Shown: piece after piece, positions 18,435 through 27,934 of the stretch | How positions within the stretch are numbered: the stretch's first letter is position 1 | Layout of the letters: each line of letters starts with the position of its first letter | DNA from: Alkalicoccobacillus murimartini | Lineage (GTDB): Bacteria > Bacillota > Bacilli > Bacillales > Bacillaceae_D | Assembly: GCF_030813245.1 (NCBI RefSeq) | Contig: NZ_JAUSUA010000003.1 | Span: 397,130 to 461,129 of the forward strand | Length of the DNA: 64,000 nt | Direction of reading: 5' to 3' | The notes under the pieces: model-generated | Database searches by the model: none | Told to the model about the DNA's origin: nothing | The model's input: only the letters and a program-made list of their open reading frames with translations | Position numbers and translations under genes: made by a program

Positions 18435-18911
18435 TTGTCTGTTCAGTTGTTATTAAATATTCTTATTGCGTTGTTATGGGTATTTCTACAAGACTCATTT
18501 GAAATAACAAACTTTATTACAGGGTTCATTGTTGGGCTTAGTTTAATTTATATTATGAGACGGTTTTTTCCGACAGAATTTTATCTGAAAAAAGTTGTTT
18601 CGATTATCCATCTGCTCTACTTGTTTATTATGGAGTTGATCTTATCAAGTGTGCTCATGATCAAACAAATTCTTCGTCCAAGCCTGAATATTACTCCAGG
18701 AATATTCAGTTTTGAAACGGAGCTTGAAGGCGACCTAGAAATTACGGTTCTTGCCTTGTTATTGACACTGACACCAGGATCAGTCGTACTTGAAATTACA
18801 AAGGATAATAACACTTTTTATATTCACGCGATGGATATACCAGAATCACGAGATGCCGTAATGAAGGCAAAATCTACTTTTGAAAAAGCGATCATGGAGG
18901 TGACTAGGTAA
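18435..18911 (+). CDS. mrpE: Mrp Na+/H+ antiporter subunit E
   Basis: A 158-residue MnhE-type subunit: N-terminal membrane segments and a soluble C-terminal domain (LLLTLTPGSVVLEI motif). It is required for full antiport activity in Bacillus Mrp. The start is TTG behind AAGAAGG. Its stop shares a base with the ATG of mrpF. Confidence 0.94.
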   Translation: MSVQLLLNILIALLWVFLQDSFEITNFITGFIVGLSLIYIMRRFFPTEFYLKKVVSIIHLLYLFIMELILSSVLMIKQILRPSLNITPGIFSFETELEGDLEITVLALLLTLTPGSVVLEITKDNNTFYIHAMDIPESRDAVMKAKSTFEKAIMEVTR

Positions 18912-19195
18912 TGTTAGAGATTGTCGGATATATTGCTCTAATCTTTCTCTCCATATCGATCGTTATTGGGCTTTACAGAGTTGTGAAGGGTCCATCCATG
19001 CCAGATCGAGTCATTGCGCTTGATACAATTGGGATTAATCTCATCTCAGCTGTAGCAGTGATTTCAATCACACTTGATACAGGCGCATTCCTAGAAGTTA
19101 TTTTGTTGCTTGGAATCTTATCCTTTATTACAACCGTAGCCTTTTCAAAATTTTTGGAGAGGGGTGTAGTCATTGAGCGTAAGCGGAACAGGTGA
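18911..19195 (+). CDS. mrpF: Mrp Na+/H+ antiporter subunit F
   Basis: A 94-residue three-TM MnhF subunit (GPSMPDRVIALDTIG motif). In B. subtilis MrpF has also been linked to cholate efflux. Overlaps mrpE by one base and mrpG by 23 nt. Confidence 0.94.
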   Translation: MLEIVGYIALIFLSISIVIGLYRVVKGPSMPDRVIALDTIGINLISAVAVISITLDTGAFLEVILLLGILSFITTVAFSKFLERGVVIERKRNR

Positions 19196-19553
19196 AATCA
19201 TTGCAGCGGTTCTAATCTTAATTGGAACCTTAATGAGTGTCATCAGCGCATATGGATTAATTCGACTTCCTGATGTATACACTCGGTCTCACGCAGGGAC
19301 AAAAAGTGCGACTCTTGGGGTGTTAAGTACATTAACCGGGACTTTTATCTTTTTCTGGTTAGTCAATGATTTTATTAGTGTGAGATTACTACTAGGTATT
19401 GTTTTTGTATTCTTAACCGCTCCTGTAGCGGGTCACCTCATTAGCCGTGCTGCGTATCATTCAGGTGTTCCGATGACGGAGACGAGTGTTCAGGATCAAT
19501 TGAAGGAAGATCTCGAAGCAGAAGAAAAAAAACAATCAGGTGAAAAAGACTAA
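19173..19553 (+). CDS. mrpG: Mrp Na+/H+ antiporter subunit G
   Basis: A 126-residue MnhG subunit (three TM, RLPDVYTRSHAGTKSATLG hallmark) with an acidic-basic tail. The start is TTG behind GGAGAGGGG within mrpF. Last gene of the seven-gene (group 1) operon; a perfect-palindrome terminator follows directly. Confidence 0.94.
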   Translation: MSVSGTGEIIAAVLILIGTLMSVISAYGLIRLPDVYTRSHAGTKSATLGVLSTLTGTFIFFWLVNDFISVRLLLGIVFVFLTAPVAGHLISRAAYHSGVPMTETSVQDQLKEDLEAEEKKQSGEKD

Positions 19554-19597
19554 AAAAATAGACGATGAGAGCATGCTCTCATCGTCTATTTTTTAAT
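19554..19597. terminator. Bidirectional terminator after mrp
   Basis: A perfect 16-bp self-complementary stem (ATAGACGATGAGAGCA and its complement) flanked by A and T runs. It lies between the convergent mrpG and PRC-barrel genes. Confidence 0.93.
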
Positions 19598-19598
19598 T

Positions 19599-20408
19599 TT
19601 ATGATGGATTTTCCCAATAAGTTTTACGATTATAATGGGAATAGAGCTCGGCTTCATGTTCTCTTGTGAAAGGCTCATGAAGTTCATAGTTAGGAGCTCG
19701 CTCTATCAGCTCTTTTTCAACATTGACGGTGATCGTTTTGTCCTGCCAAGAGATATCCGTGATCCATTCCGCTGCCAGTGGAACCGGTTCTCTTGTAAAT
19801 ACTCCGCCTACGTCAACAATAATATAGTTAATCGACCAATCATGTTCATTAAGCATAAAGTCGAGAACCTTACCTACCTCACCATTCTTTGCATGGATGG
19901 TATACCCACGTAAATCATTAATGCTTTGAAGGAAATTATGATTCGTCTGGTGGCTTAGAGCCTCACTTTCATACTCTCCTTGATCGGATTGAGGATTTGA
20001 AACAGGTGGAGGTATGATTAAGCCGGGTGCAGCTGGGTACGCTCCTGGTGTTCCCATGCCTGCTCCAACACCTCCGATGGGGGCTCCCCAATAATGTTTC
20101 CAGCCATAGTGATCACGTAACTCTGCTTCATACTGCCGTGATACAGGTTCATGTTCTGATGGTTTTGGACTATTTTTAATCTGCTCTTTTGTTTCATTTA
20201 CATTGATGTGCTCTTTCTCCGCATCAATGGATGTGACAGCTTCGGGACTTAAAAGGACCTTGCCTCCGAAGAACCATGTACGAGTATCTCCTACAAAATA
20301 GCGAAGTGTAAATGTATTGGACTCAAAGTAGAGATCTGCAATTGAACCAAGCTCGCCGTCTGTCGCATTCATTGAAAAGCTCTCTAGCGTTTTTGCTTGT
20401 ATGAACAT
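19599..20408 (-). CDS. Protein with two PRC-barrel domains
   Basis: A 269-residue soluble protein. Two PRC-barrel-like domains (about 1-75 and 165-240) are joined by a Gly/Pro-rich linker (APIGGVGAGMGTPG), and each domain is followed by a similar module (REHEAELYSHY / SRQYEAELRDHYGW), so the gene is an internal duplication. PRC barrels occur in RNA-processing, photosystem and sporulation proteins; in Bacilli, similar proteins (YlmC/YmxH, YrrD) are uncharacterised. GGGAG precedes the ATG. Its function is unknown; it converges on mrp. Confidence 0.8.
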   Translation of the reverse strand: MFIQAKTLESFSMNATDGELGSIADLYFESNTFTLRYFVGDTRTWFFGGKVLLSPEAVTSIDAEKEHINVNETKEQIKNSPKPSEHEPVSRQYEAELRDHYGWKHYWGAPIGGVGAGMGTPGAYPAAPGLIIPPPVSNPQSDQGEYESEALSHQTNHNFLQSINDLRGYTIHAKNGEVGKVLDFMLNEHDWSINYIIVDVGGVFTREPVPLAAEWITDISWQDKTITVNVEKELIERAPNYELHEPFTREHEAELYSHYNRKTYWENPS

Positions 20409-20561
20409 TTTAATCTCCCTCTCGGTTTATGATTTATCTGTTTGTAGAGTATATAACCATTTTTTCGAGAAACGAAACACCTAACTTTATTTTCCAACTA
20501 TATATTGGGAAAATTATATCCAACGTTTTCAAGGGACAAGCTGTGTTAAACTGAAAGATAA

Positions 20562-20575
20562 TGTAAGCGCTTTAT
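20562..20575 (+). promoter_or_regulatory. cre (CcpA) box upstream of the PL11 lyase
   Basis: TGTAAGCGCTTTAT, a very good cre match, 21 nt upstream of the lyase ATG and overlapping the likely -10 (GATAAT). Confidence 0.8.
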
Positions 20576-20596
20576 AAAATGAATGGGAGGGTTTTT

Positions 20597-23395
20597 ATGC
20601 GAAAAATGAAAGGGAGAAGACTTCTCTGTGGCTTAATTGTTGCAGTATTGGTTTGTAGTAACATATCCGGACAAGCTGTGGCTGAGCAAGATCATAAGGA
20701 GTTAAGTATTTCTGAACTAACAGACACAAGCATTACAATTTCATGGGAAGAAATGAAAGACGCAGATTCTTATAATGTATATTGGGCAGACAAAGATACG
20801 GAACATATGGAATACAGATTACTTGATAATGTCTCAAGCACTACGTTCACCTACGATCGATCCACCCATATTCCTCATTACTTTAAGGTCGCTCCAGTCA
20901 TTAATGGAGAAGAAGGAGAGTACTCAAATACGGTTCAGTCAGACATAAAGAAAGTGTTTGATACACAATTGGAAGACTTAGATCGAGGAGTGGTAGCTGT
21001 CTCAACTTCTGAAGGTGTGTTTTTAAGTTGGAGGTTGCTGAAGCAAGAGGTTGATGGGCATTCTGAATCTGGATTAACTGGAGTTGACTTTAATGTCTAT
21101 CGTGATGGTAGCAAGATAGCTGAAGTGACAGACAGTACAAATTACTTAGATGAAGAAGGCACAGGTGACTCGGAATATACCATAAAAGCAGTGGATGAAG
21201 GAAAAGAGATAGATGAAAGTTCTTCTGTCACGCCATGGGCAGATGGCTATTATGATCTACCACTTCAAAAACCAGAAGATGGAGTAACGCCAGCTGGAGA
21301 AGCTTATACGTATCATGCGAATGATATGAGTGTAGGTGATGTTGATGGGGACGGACAATATGAGTATATCGTCAAATGGGATCCTTCTAACTCAAAAGAT
21401 GTCTCTCAAAAAGGATATACAGGTAACACATATATTGATACGTACACATTTGAAGGGGAGTTACTGTATCGAATTGATCTAGGCGTAAATGTCCGTTCCG
21501 GAGCACACTATACTCAATTTCTAGTGTATGACTTTGATGGCGATGGCAAAGCTGAGATGATGTTCAAAACCGCGCCTGGTACAAAGATCATGACTTTTGA
21601 TGAAAATGGAGAGGTGGAATCTGAAGACTATATCACGATGCCTGAAGAAGATGTTTCAAAAGGCTATAGTCATGAGGATGACTATCGGATGAGTTCTGAT
21701 GATTATTATCAACATGTTGTTCAGATGTTTAAGGGATGGCATGAACATGAGGAAGTACTAGCAGGAAATTGGCCTGAAACGCTTGAAGAAAGCTTTGGAA
21801 TAGAACCGCAGTATGAGTATCCACTGTCGAATGAGGATGCTGAAGCTTTGACGGATTATTTTATGGACGAATATGCTCCTTCACGTAGTGATCGAAATGA
21901 TTTGAGGGATTTTGAAGGATTTATCGTGGATGGACCTGAGTACTTGACTGTGTTTGAAGGAGAGACAGGAAAAGAACTCGAAACCATCGATTATAAGCCA
22001 GGTAGAACAGATGATGGATTAATGTGGGGAGATTACGCTATGTCTCGCATTGAGCCAGGAAATCGAGTGGATCGCTTCTTGGGCGGGGTCGCTTATCTAG
22101 ATGGTGAGAATCCTTACGCTGTTTTTGCCAGAGGTTATTACACACGCACAACACTTGTTTCGTATGATTGGGACGGGGAGAACTTGAATGAACATTGGTA
22201 TGTCGACAGTGGCTGGACACCAATGACTAATCCTTTTAATGATGGACCACACGGGCGAGATGGAACCGATGAAGAGTTTGGTACGATTACAACACAAGGG
22301 GCACACTCCTTAAGTGTCGCAGATGTAGATGGGGATGGGAAACACGAGATCATCTATGGAGGTGCGACCATTGATCATGATGGTTCGTTACTTTATAGCT
22401 CATTTGATACGATGCCACCTGGAAGTGGTAACCCAGGAGAAGAAGCAAGATTAGGTCATGGAGATGCTTTGCACGTGGCTGATGTGAATCCAGATCGACC
22501 GGGTCTAGAAAGCTTTATGGTCTTTGAGGGTGGTCAATGGGCCCCTTATGGGTACGCCTTACGTGATGCTGAATCTGGAGACGTACTTTACGGAGGCTAC
22601 ACAGGTAGAGATACAGGTCGTGGCATGATCGGGGATGTGAATCCTGATCAACGTGGTTTAGAGACTTGGGCTGTAGGACTATGGACAGCAGATGGCGATA
22701 AACTAAGTGATCAAATGCCAGGAACCAACTTCAACATAAAGTGGTCAGGCGACTTAACAACGCAGATTGTAAACGGATCTAGAGATCAGACGCCATCGAT
22801 TGATGACTGGCAGAATGGTCGCCTCCTAACGGCTGAGGGGACGAGAACAAACAACTATACAAAAGGAACCCCATCATTAGTAGCCGATATTTTTGGAGAC
22901 TTTAGAGAAGAACTGTTAGTTCGAACAACAGATAGCTCAGCCATTCGAATCTATACAAGCACAGACATAACAGAGCATAAGCTTTATACGCTGATGCATG
23001 ATACACAGTATCGTACAGGAATAGCGTGGCAGAATGTCACATACAATCAGCCATCCTATCCAAGCTTTTACTACGCATCAGATATGGACTTTGAATATGT
23101 ACCAGTTCCAGTTGAGCAACTCAAAGAAGAAGAGCCATTAGTTCAGTTAGAATCCAGTTTAACAACCTACATGGAGTCTGGTGATGTAGTGGAGCCTCTA
23201 ACTAAAGCATTGTTTAAAGACATTGATCGAGCTAAGATTCACGCCGAGAGTGGATCAGCGAAACAAGTGGTGAAGCTGATGGAGTCATTCAAGAAAGAAC
23301 TGAATAAAGAGGAAAATGAGGCATATAGTACTCCAGAAGCAAGAGATCGCCTCAATTCTTTTGCAGATGACGTGAGTAAGAAGTATTCTGAGTAG
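20597..23395 (+). CDS. Secreted rhamnogalacturonan lyase, polysaccharide lyase family 11 (YesW-like)
   Basis: A 932-residue exported enzyme. A signal peptide (RKMKGRR, hydrophobic core, AVAEQ) precedes a fibronectin-III-like domain (about 35-110), a small second beta domain, and a long eight-bladed propeller with repeated calcium-binding DVDGDG / DFDGDGK loops, the mark of PL11. The last 70 residues look like a FIMAH-type helical tail common in Firmicute glycosidases. PL11 enzymes cut the rhamnose-galacturonate backbone of pectin by beta-elimination outside the cell. ATG 20597 is chosen for GGGAGG at 7 nt. The adjacent importer and the cre box support pectin use under catabolite control. Confidence 0.9.
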   Translation: MRKMKGRRLLCGLIVAVLVCSNISGQAVAEQDHKELSISELTDTSITISWEEMKDADSYNVYWADKDTEHMEYRLLDNVSSTTFTYDRSTHIPHYFKVAPVINGEEGEYSNTVQSDIKKVFDTQLEDLDRGVVAVSTSEGVFLSWRLLKQEVDGHSESGLTGVDFNVYRDGSKIAEVTDSTNYLDEEGTGDSEYTIKAVDEGKEIDESSSVTPWADGYYDLPLQKPEDGVTPAGEAYTYHANDMSVGDVDGDGQYEYIVKWDPSNSKDVSQKGYTGNTYIDTYTFEGELLYRIDLGVNVRSGAHYTQFLVYDFDGDGKAEMMFKTAPGTKIMTFDENGEVESEDYITMPEEDVSKGYSHEDDYRMSSDDYYQHVVQMFKGWHEHEEVLAGNWPETLEESFGIEPQYEYPLSNEDAEALTDYFMDEYAPSRSDRNDLRDFEGFIVDGPEYLTVFEGETGKELETIDYKPGRTDDGLMWGDYAMSRIEPGNRVDRFLGGVAYLDGENPYAVFARGYYTRTTLVSYDWDGENLNEHWYVDSGWTPMTNPFNDGPHGRDGTDEEFGTITTQGAHSLSVADVDGDGKHEIIYGGATIDHDGSLLYSSFDTMPPGSGNPGEEARLGHGDALHVADVNPDRPGLESFMVFEGGQWAPYGYALRDAESGDVLYGGYTGRDTGRGMIGDVNPDQRGLETWAVGLWTADGDKLSDQMPGTNFNIKWSGDLTTQIVNGSRDQTPSIDDWQNGRLLTAEGTRTNNYTKGTPSLVADIFGDFREELLVRTTDSSAIRIYTSTDITEHKLYTLMHDTQYRTGIAWQNVTYNQPSYPSFYYASDMDFEYVPVPVEQLKEEEPLVQLESSLTTYMESGDVVEPLTKALFKDIDRAKIHAESGSAKQVVKLMESFKKELNKEENEAYSTPEARDRLNSFADDVSKKYSE

Positions 23396-23423
23396 ATATG
23401 AGGCTGGGAGAGAATATTATAAA

Positions 23424-23470
23424 AACCGAAGCATTATGCTGTTTAACGAGCATGGTGCTTCGGTTTTTTT
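23424..23470 (+). terminator. Terminator of the PL11 gene
   Basis: A 10-bp stem (AACCGAAGCA with TGCTTCGGTT) and T8 tail. The hairpin sequence is also part of a two-copy repeat (see 46293-46384). Confidence 0.9.
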
Positions 23471-23517
23471 ATCCAATCATAGTAAGAGAGTAGCTACCGC
23501 TCCGGACAGACACTCCG
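23424..23517 (+). repeat. Dispersed terminator-linked repeat, copy A
   Basis: The hairpin and the segment 60 bp after it (GAGAGTAGCTACCGCTCCGG...CACTCCG) recur in inverse orientation at 46293-46384. The following 120 bp (CCGCAGGGCGGCTGGTGAGCC...) resemble a GC-rich intergenic repeat that I recall from many Bacillaceae genomes. Confidence 0.6.
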
Positions 23518-23739
23518 CACCCGCAGGGCGGCTGGTGAGCCTCCTTGTGCTGCCGCACTGCGATGTCTCACCCAGGCTTTTACTCCCATTGAAGTCTCCA
23601 TGTATGTCCTACGCTAGTTTAAGCTGATCAGTAAGATGCGTTGAGTATCTTACAGGTTAGCAAAGCTTTACTGTAGATCTACCTTGATTTTGATTTTTTA
23701 CTTTTTTATTGACTTAACTTAGTCCCAAACCCAATATGA
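23518..23739. other. Non-coding gap after the PL11 lyase
   Basis: A GC-rich island at about 23500-23560 then AT-rich sequence. It seems to be a decayed intergenic repeat; no gene, promoter or terminator for the minus-strand GH2 gene was recognised. Confidence 0.5.
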
Positions 23740-25488
23740 TTAGTTGATTTTCTGACCTTCAGTAATAAGCTTTAGTTGATCTATACTTGCTTTTGGTTTG
23801 CGATCATAGGTTAGAAGACCATTGATTTCTTGTTCAACATCCGTCAACTGAGTGTAGCAGAAACCTTTGATAAGTGGTGAGGTATAAAGGGCATCCACAA
23901 CACTTTTGTAGGCGTTTAAGAACTCTTCCTCTGAATTCGCATTTGAATATCCCCAACCATCCCACTCACTTTGCTTATACGAAATTCCACCAAACTCACT
24001 AATAAGAATCGGCTCGTCCTGATAGGAATGTCCAGGTGCATAGATCGTTTTTCCAGCAGGTAAGAATGCAAGCGCAGAATCTATGGTTTCATACCTTTTT
24101 TCTAATATCTCTTGTGAGGATTCATAATCATGAATGGTGCATAAGTCAGATTGTGTATGCTCCCAGCCGTCATTCGAAAGAACAAGCCTGCTTTGATCCA
24201 AAGACTTGGTTAAATGGTACATTGTGAGGCTATGATTTCTTTGCTTAGTACTCGTTAAGAGGTCAGGAACTCCCCAGCTCTCATTAATCGGAACCCACGC
24301 AACGATGGATGGGTGATTGTAGTCTCTCTGTATGACTTCTTGCCACTCCTGTGTTATACGTTGGACGGCTTGGTCAGAGTAGGCATAACTATTAGCCATT
24401 TCTCCCCATACAAGTAAGCCTAATTGGTCTGCCCAATAATAATAAAGTGGATCTTCAACTTTTTGGTGCTTTCTCGCACCATTAAAGCCAAGCTCTTTTG
24501 TGTATTCGATGTCCTTTTTTAAATCGAGTTCAGATGGGGCTGTGAGAATGCCCTCAGGAAAATATCCTTGATCCAGAACTAATCTCATGTAATATGGCTT
24601 ATTATTCAAGAAGATTTGTCCATTATGAACCGCTATCTTACGCATGCCAAAATAACTCTGAACACGATCGATCCTCTTTCCGTTCTCAAGTAGATCAATA
24701 GTTACATCAAAAAGATTAGGGTCCTCTGGGCTCCAGAGCCAGTTCTCATGGTTAATTCCTGAATGATTAAGATAGAATAGACGAGTTCCATGACCGTCAA
24801 TTAAAGAAAGAGTATCCCTCGTAATGATGTTACCTTTAAAAGATATTTCTACATTAAGCTTTTGATCCAATTGTAAGGAGTCCACTCTGTAATCGAATTT
24901 GATCCGTTTATTGTCTATATCCGGTGTGAAGAAAATCTCTGAAAGAAAACTGCTTGAGACGGTTTCTAGCCACACCGTCTGCCAAATTCCAGTGGTTCTG
25001 GTGTAAAAGATATTCTCTGATTGTTCCTTCCAGTATTGCTTTCCACGAGGCTGATCAAGAGCGGTTGACGAATCAGAAGCATGAACAACAATTGTATTTT
25101 GACCAGACTGAAGGAAAGAAGTAATCTCACATTTAAACGGCGTGTGACCACCTCTATGATAAACAGCTCGTTCACCATTTACCCAAACCCAAGCTTCATA
25201 ATCGACGGCTCCAAAATGAAGAATATAGCGAGAGTGGGTATCTAGCTTTAGCTCGAAGTGGCGTCTATACCATACAAAATCATGAAAGTCTGTCTCGCCA
25301 ATACCACTTAATGAACTCTGATAACAGAAGGGAACGATAATGCGTTTGGAGAAGGTGTGGTCTTTATACCATTTTTCATTCAATCCGCGTGCGTCATCGT
25401 CATATTCAAATTCCCATTCACCATTTAGATTCAACCACTGATCTCTTTTGAAGTGAGGACGGGGATACTCTGGCCTAAGGTTAGTCAT
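23740..25488 (-). CDS. Glycoside hydrolase family 2 protein
   Basis: A 582-residue intracellular enzyme with GH2 order: sugar-binding jelly roll (about 10-180), immunoglobulin-like domain (about 185-290), TIM barrel (about 300-580). The acid/base Glu (residue 403) is in INESWG and the nucleophile Glu (498) in LISEFGG. GH2 enzymes act as beta-galactosidases, beta-glucuronidases or related exo-enzymes; its place in the pectin operon suggests it trims imported rhamnogalacturonan side chains. ATG 25488 is chosen over TTG 25494 for spacing to AAGGAG. Last gene of the importer operon. Exact sugar unknown. Confidence 0.87.
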   Translation of the reverse strand: MTNLRPEYPRPHFKRDQWLNLNGEWEFEYDDDARGLNEKWYKDHTFSKRIIVPFCYQSSLSGIGETDFHDFVWYRRHFELKLDTHSRYILHFGAVDYEAWVWVNGERAVYHRGGHTPFKCEITSFLQSGQNTIVVHASDSSTALDQPRGKQYWKEQSENIFYTRTTGIWQTVWLETVSSSFLSEIFFTPDIDNKRIKFDYRVDSLQLDQKLNVEISFKGNIITRDTLSLIDGHGTRLFYLNHSGINHENWLWSPEDPNLFDVTIDLLENGKRIDRVQSYFGMRKIAVHNGQIFLNNKPYYMRLVLDQGYFPEGILTAPSELDLKKDIEYTKELGFNGARKHQKVEDPLYYYWADQLGLLVWGEMANSYAYSDQAVQRITQEWQEVIQRDYNHPSIVAWVPINESWGVPDLLTSTKQRNHSLTMYHLTKSLDQSRLVLSNDGWEHTQSDLCTIHDYESSQEILEKRYETIDSALAFLPAGKTIYAPGHSYQDEPILISEFGGISYKQSEWDGWGYSNANSEEEFLNAYKSVVDALYTSPLIKGFCYTQLTDVEQEINGLLTYDRKPKASIDQLKLITEGQKIN

Positions 25489-25501
25489 AATCAAACACTC
25501 C

Positions 25502-26152
25502 TTATGATTTAGCTTGAAGAGTTAGTGTGTTTATGTGCATTTTCCGACTCTCCAAACGCTTGATTGCGGTATTAAAAAGCTTCAAATTTGCATAAGCGAA
25601 AAGACTGCCTGAGAAAAAGATGCCTGCAGCTGGAATGAAAATCAAACCAACTCCTAGTAAGGTTGAAAGCACAAGAAATAGCAAAGAAAATGGAAGAAGC
25701 GGAATGGCAAGGGTCAACGCTTTTTTTAGAATGCCTAAGGTATTTCCCTTAAAATGCACAAAGACTGGTAGACAAAAAAGGATCATGAATGTGTACACAA
25801 ATAGAAGGGTAGTCAATAAGGCAGAGATTATATACCCAATTGTTGTGCCTAGGTTTGAGAAGATCATTAAATCAATGATTAAAACGAATCCAATTATTAA
25901 GAGAAGGAACCCAAACTTATTTGCTGGGAAAAAAGAATTCTTATACTCATTCCAAAACATTGAGAATAGAGACATTTCCTGATCGGGCTCTTGAATCCAC
26001 TTGCGGACAATTGAATACAAAGCTACAGTAGCTGGGAAAAACCCAACTATCCCTAGACCGATGAGGGTGAAAAAGATCCAGAGCACGTTAAGGTAAGCAA
26101 GCTTAGAGATATGGTCAAAAGATTGAAGAAGTGTACCTCTTACCCCATCCAT
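25502..26152 (-). CDS. DUF624 membrane protein (YesL-like)
   Basis: About 216 residues with five to six membrane segments; N-terminal pattern (LNVLWIFFTLIGLGIVGFFPATVALY) is that of DUF624 proteins, which almost always sit in sugar ABC transporter operons and whose job is unknown. In B. subtilis, yesL heads the rhamnogalacturonan cluster. ATG 26152 is preferred to two upstream in-frame starts because of its spacing to GAGGTG. A second paralogue is at 46420-47088. Confidence 0.85.
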   Translation of the reverse strand: MDGVRGTLLQSFDHISKLAYLNVLWIFFTLIGLGIVGFFPATVALYSIVRKWIQEPDQEMSLFSMFWNEYKNSFFPANKFGFLLLIIGFVLIIDLMIFSNLGTTIGYIISALLTTLLFVYTFMILFCLPVFVHFKGNTLGILKKALTLAIPLLPFSLLFLVLSTLLGVGLIFIPAAGIFFSGSLFAYANLKLFNTAIKRLESRKMHINTLTLQAKS

Positions 26153-26180
26153 AGTCATCACCTCGACTTATTTTTGAAAT

Positions 26181-27029
26181 TCAGCCTTTAATTCCAGTGA
26201 AGCTAATTCCTTTGACAATATGTTTCTCAAAAAAGAGGAACGCAATAATTACAGGTATAGATGCAAGGGCATTTACAGTCATTGGAAGGATATAGCTCTC
26301 TGAATAATTGGAGTTATACATAGGAATCCCTACAGGTAAGGTATAGAGAGATTCAGAGATCGTAGCTAGATAGGGCCAAAGAAAGTTATTCCATGAGCCA
26401 ATGAAGGTTAGGATACCAATAGCTGCTAAAGCAGGTCTGGCTAAAGGCAACACAATATTCCAGAACAACCTGACATCACTGCAACCATCAATTTGAGCGC
26501 TTTCTATTAATTCATTGGGAACTCCATCGAAGAAACTTTTTAAAATAATTACACCCAGAGGGGCTGCAATCATCGGTAGAATCAATCCACTATACGTATC
26601 TAATAGATTTAAGTCTCCAATAATCTCAAACAGGGGAATGATCATGGCTTCTCCCGGAACCATTAATCCAGCAATAAAGAATACAAATAAAGCACGGCGA
26701 TACCGAAATTCCATTTTTGAAAGAGCAAAAGCAGCTAGAGATGTAAGCACTAGAGTCAGTATGGTGGTAATAATACCGATAATAAAGCTGTTCCATACCC
26801 AAAGAAAGATATCGCTTCCACCAATGATATCAAGGTAATTGACAAAGGTGTAAGGTGGCAAGAACCATTCAAAAGGAGTGGTAGCAGGCATACTCTCAGG
26901 CTTTAATGAAACAAAAAACATCCAAACAATTGGGAAGAGAAAAAGCAGAGCGACAGCAACAGCAAGTATAAGCTTTGGCACCTTCATTGGATCACGTTTT
27001 CTAGTTAATAGCGTCTCCTGCTGGCTCAT
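26181..27029 (-). CDS. Sugar ABC transporter permease (MalG/YesQ type)
   Basis: A 282-residue, six-TM permease of the carbohydrate-uptake-1 family. The ATPase-coupling EAA loop reads SAQIDGCSDVRLFWNIVLPLARPALA. It overlaps the first permease gene by 4 nt (ATGA), so the two are translated together. No ATPase gene is in the cluster; as in B. subtilis yes, a shared ATPase such as MsmX is expected to energise it. Confidence 0.92.
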   Translation of the reverse strand: MSQQETLLTRKRDPMKVPKLILAVAVALLFLFPIVWMFFVSLKPESMPATTPFEWFLPPYTFVNYLDIIGGSDIFLWVWNSFIIGIITTILTLVLTSLAAFALSKMEFRYRRALFVFFIAGLMVPGEAMIIPLFEIIGDLNLLDTYSGLILPMIAAPLGVIILKSFFDGVPNELIESAQIDGCSDVRLFWNIVLPLARPALAAIGILTFIGSWNNFLWPYLATISESLYTLPVGIPMYNSNYSESYILPMTVNALASIPVIIAFLFFEKHIVKGISFTGIKG

Positions 27030-27907
27030 ATCATTCGTCCTCCTTTTCCACCTAATCTCAATTGAATGAGTGAAAGAATTAATAACACGATAAATAATAG
27101 ATAGGACATAGCTGCGGCATAGCCTAGGTCATAACGCTCAAAGCCCATCTCATAGATATAGAGAATGATTGGGCGTGTGGATGTACCTGGTCCTCCACCG
27201 GTAATGAGGAGAATTTGACCAAAGACTTTAAAGGATGCAAGCACTTGAAGTAAAAGAATTACTCTTGTAATAGGTAAGAGTTGAGGAATTGTAATTTTCC
27301 AGAACATCATTGAACGAGTTGCACCATCTACCTCGGCAGCTTCATATAAGTCATCTGGTATATTCTGCAGGGAGGTCAGAAAGAGTATCATGTTAAAACC
27401 AACCGTCCACCAAAGAGTGACACCGATGATGCTAACCCATGCAAGAGAAGGCTCCGCCAGCCAGAATGGCTCAATGGTAAGACCAGTCGCTTGTAAAATG
27501 TTATTCACAACCCCTGTATAGGGTTGAAGCATAAAAATCGCTACGTAGGAAATGACAGAAACAGAAAGAATACTTGGAATAAAAAACGCCCCACGTATTA
27601 ATGTTCGTAAGCGTGTGTTTAAGTTCGCAAGTAGTGCTAGGAATAGTGCTAGGATAACCATTGTTGGAGTCGAGAATAAAACAAATAATGAGGTGTTCCC
27701 GAATGCTTCCCAGAAATTCGGATCACTTAGTACATTTTTATAATGGGTTAAACCAACAAAGTCCTGCTTCTCAATTAACGTCCAATTAAAGAAACTCATT
27801 TGCATGCCTTTAAAAATGGGGTAAATCGTAAAAGCGAGATACGCTATAAGAAAAGGCAAAATAAATGGGATCGGACGAAGTTCATTTTTCCAAGAATTCT
27901 TATTCAC
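27026..27907 (-). CDS. Sugar ABC transporter permease (MalF/YesP type)
   Basis: A permease of about 293 residues with six TM segments and the EAA loop DLYEAAEVDGATRSMMFWKITIPQL. It pairs with the downstream MalG-type subunit. GTG 27907 is favoured over the adjacent TTG because GGAGG then has normal spacing. It follows the binding-protein gene by 27 nt. Confidence 0.92.
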   Translation of the reverse strand: MNKNSWKNELRPIPFILPFLIAYLAFTIYPIFKGMQMSFFNWTLIEKQDFVGLTHYKNVLSDPNFWEAFGNTSLFVLFSTPTMVILALFLALLANLNTRLRTLIRGAFFIPSILSVSVISYVAIFMLQPYTGVVNNILQATGLTIEPFWLAEPSLAWVSIIGVTLWWTVGFNMILFLTSLQNIPDDLYEAAEVDGATRSMMFWKITIPQLLPITRVILLLQVLASFKVFGQILLITGGGPGTSTRPIILYIYEMGFERYDLGYAAAMSYLLFIVLLILSLIQLRLGGKGGRMI

Positions 27908-27934
27908 CAAAGCACCTCCCGATATTGGATTGAT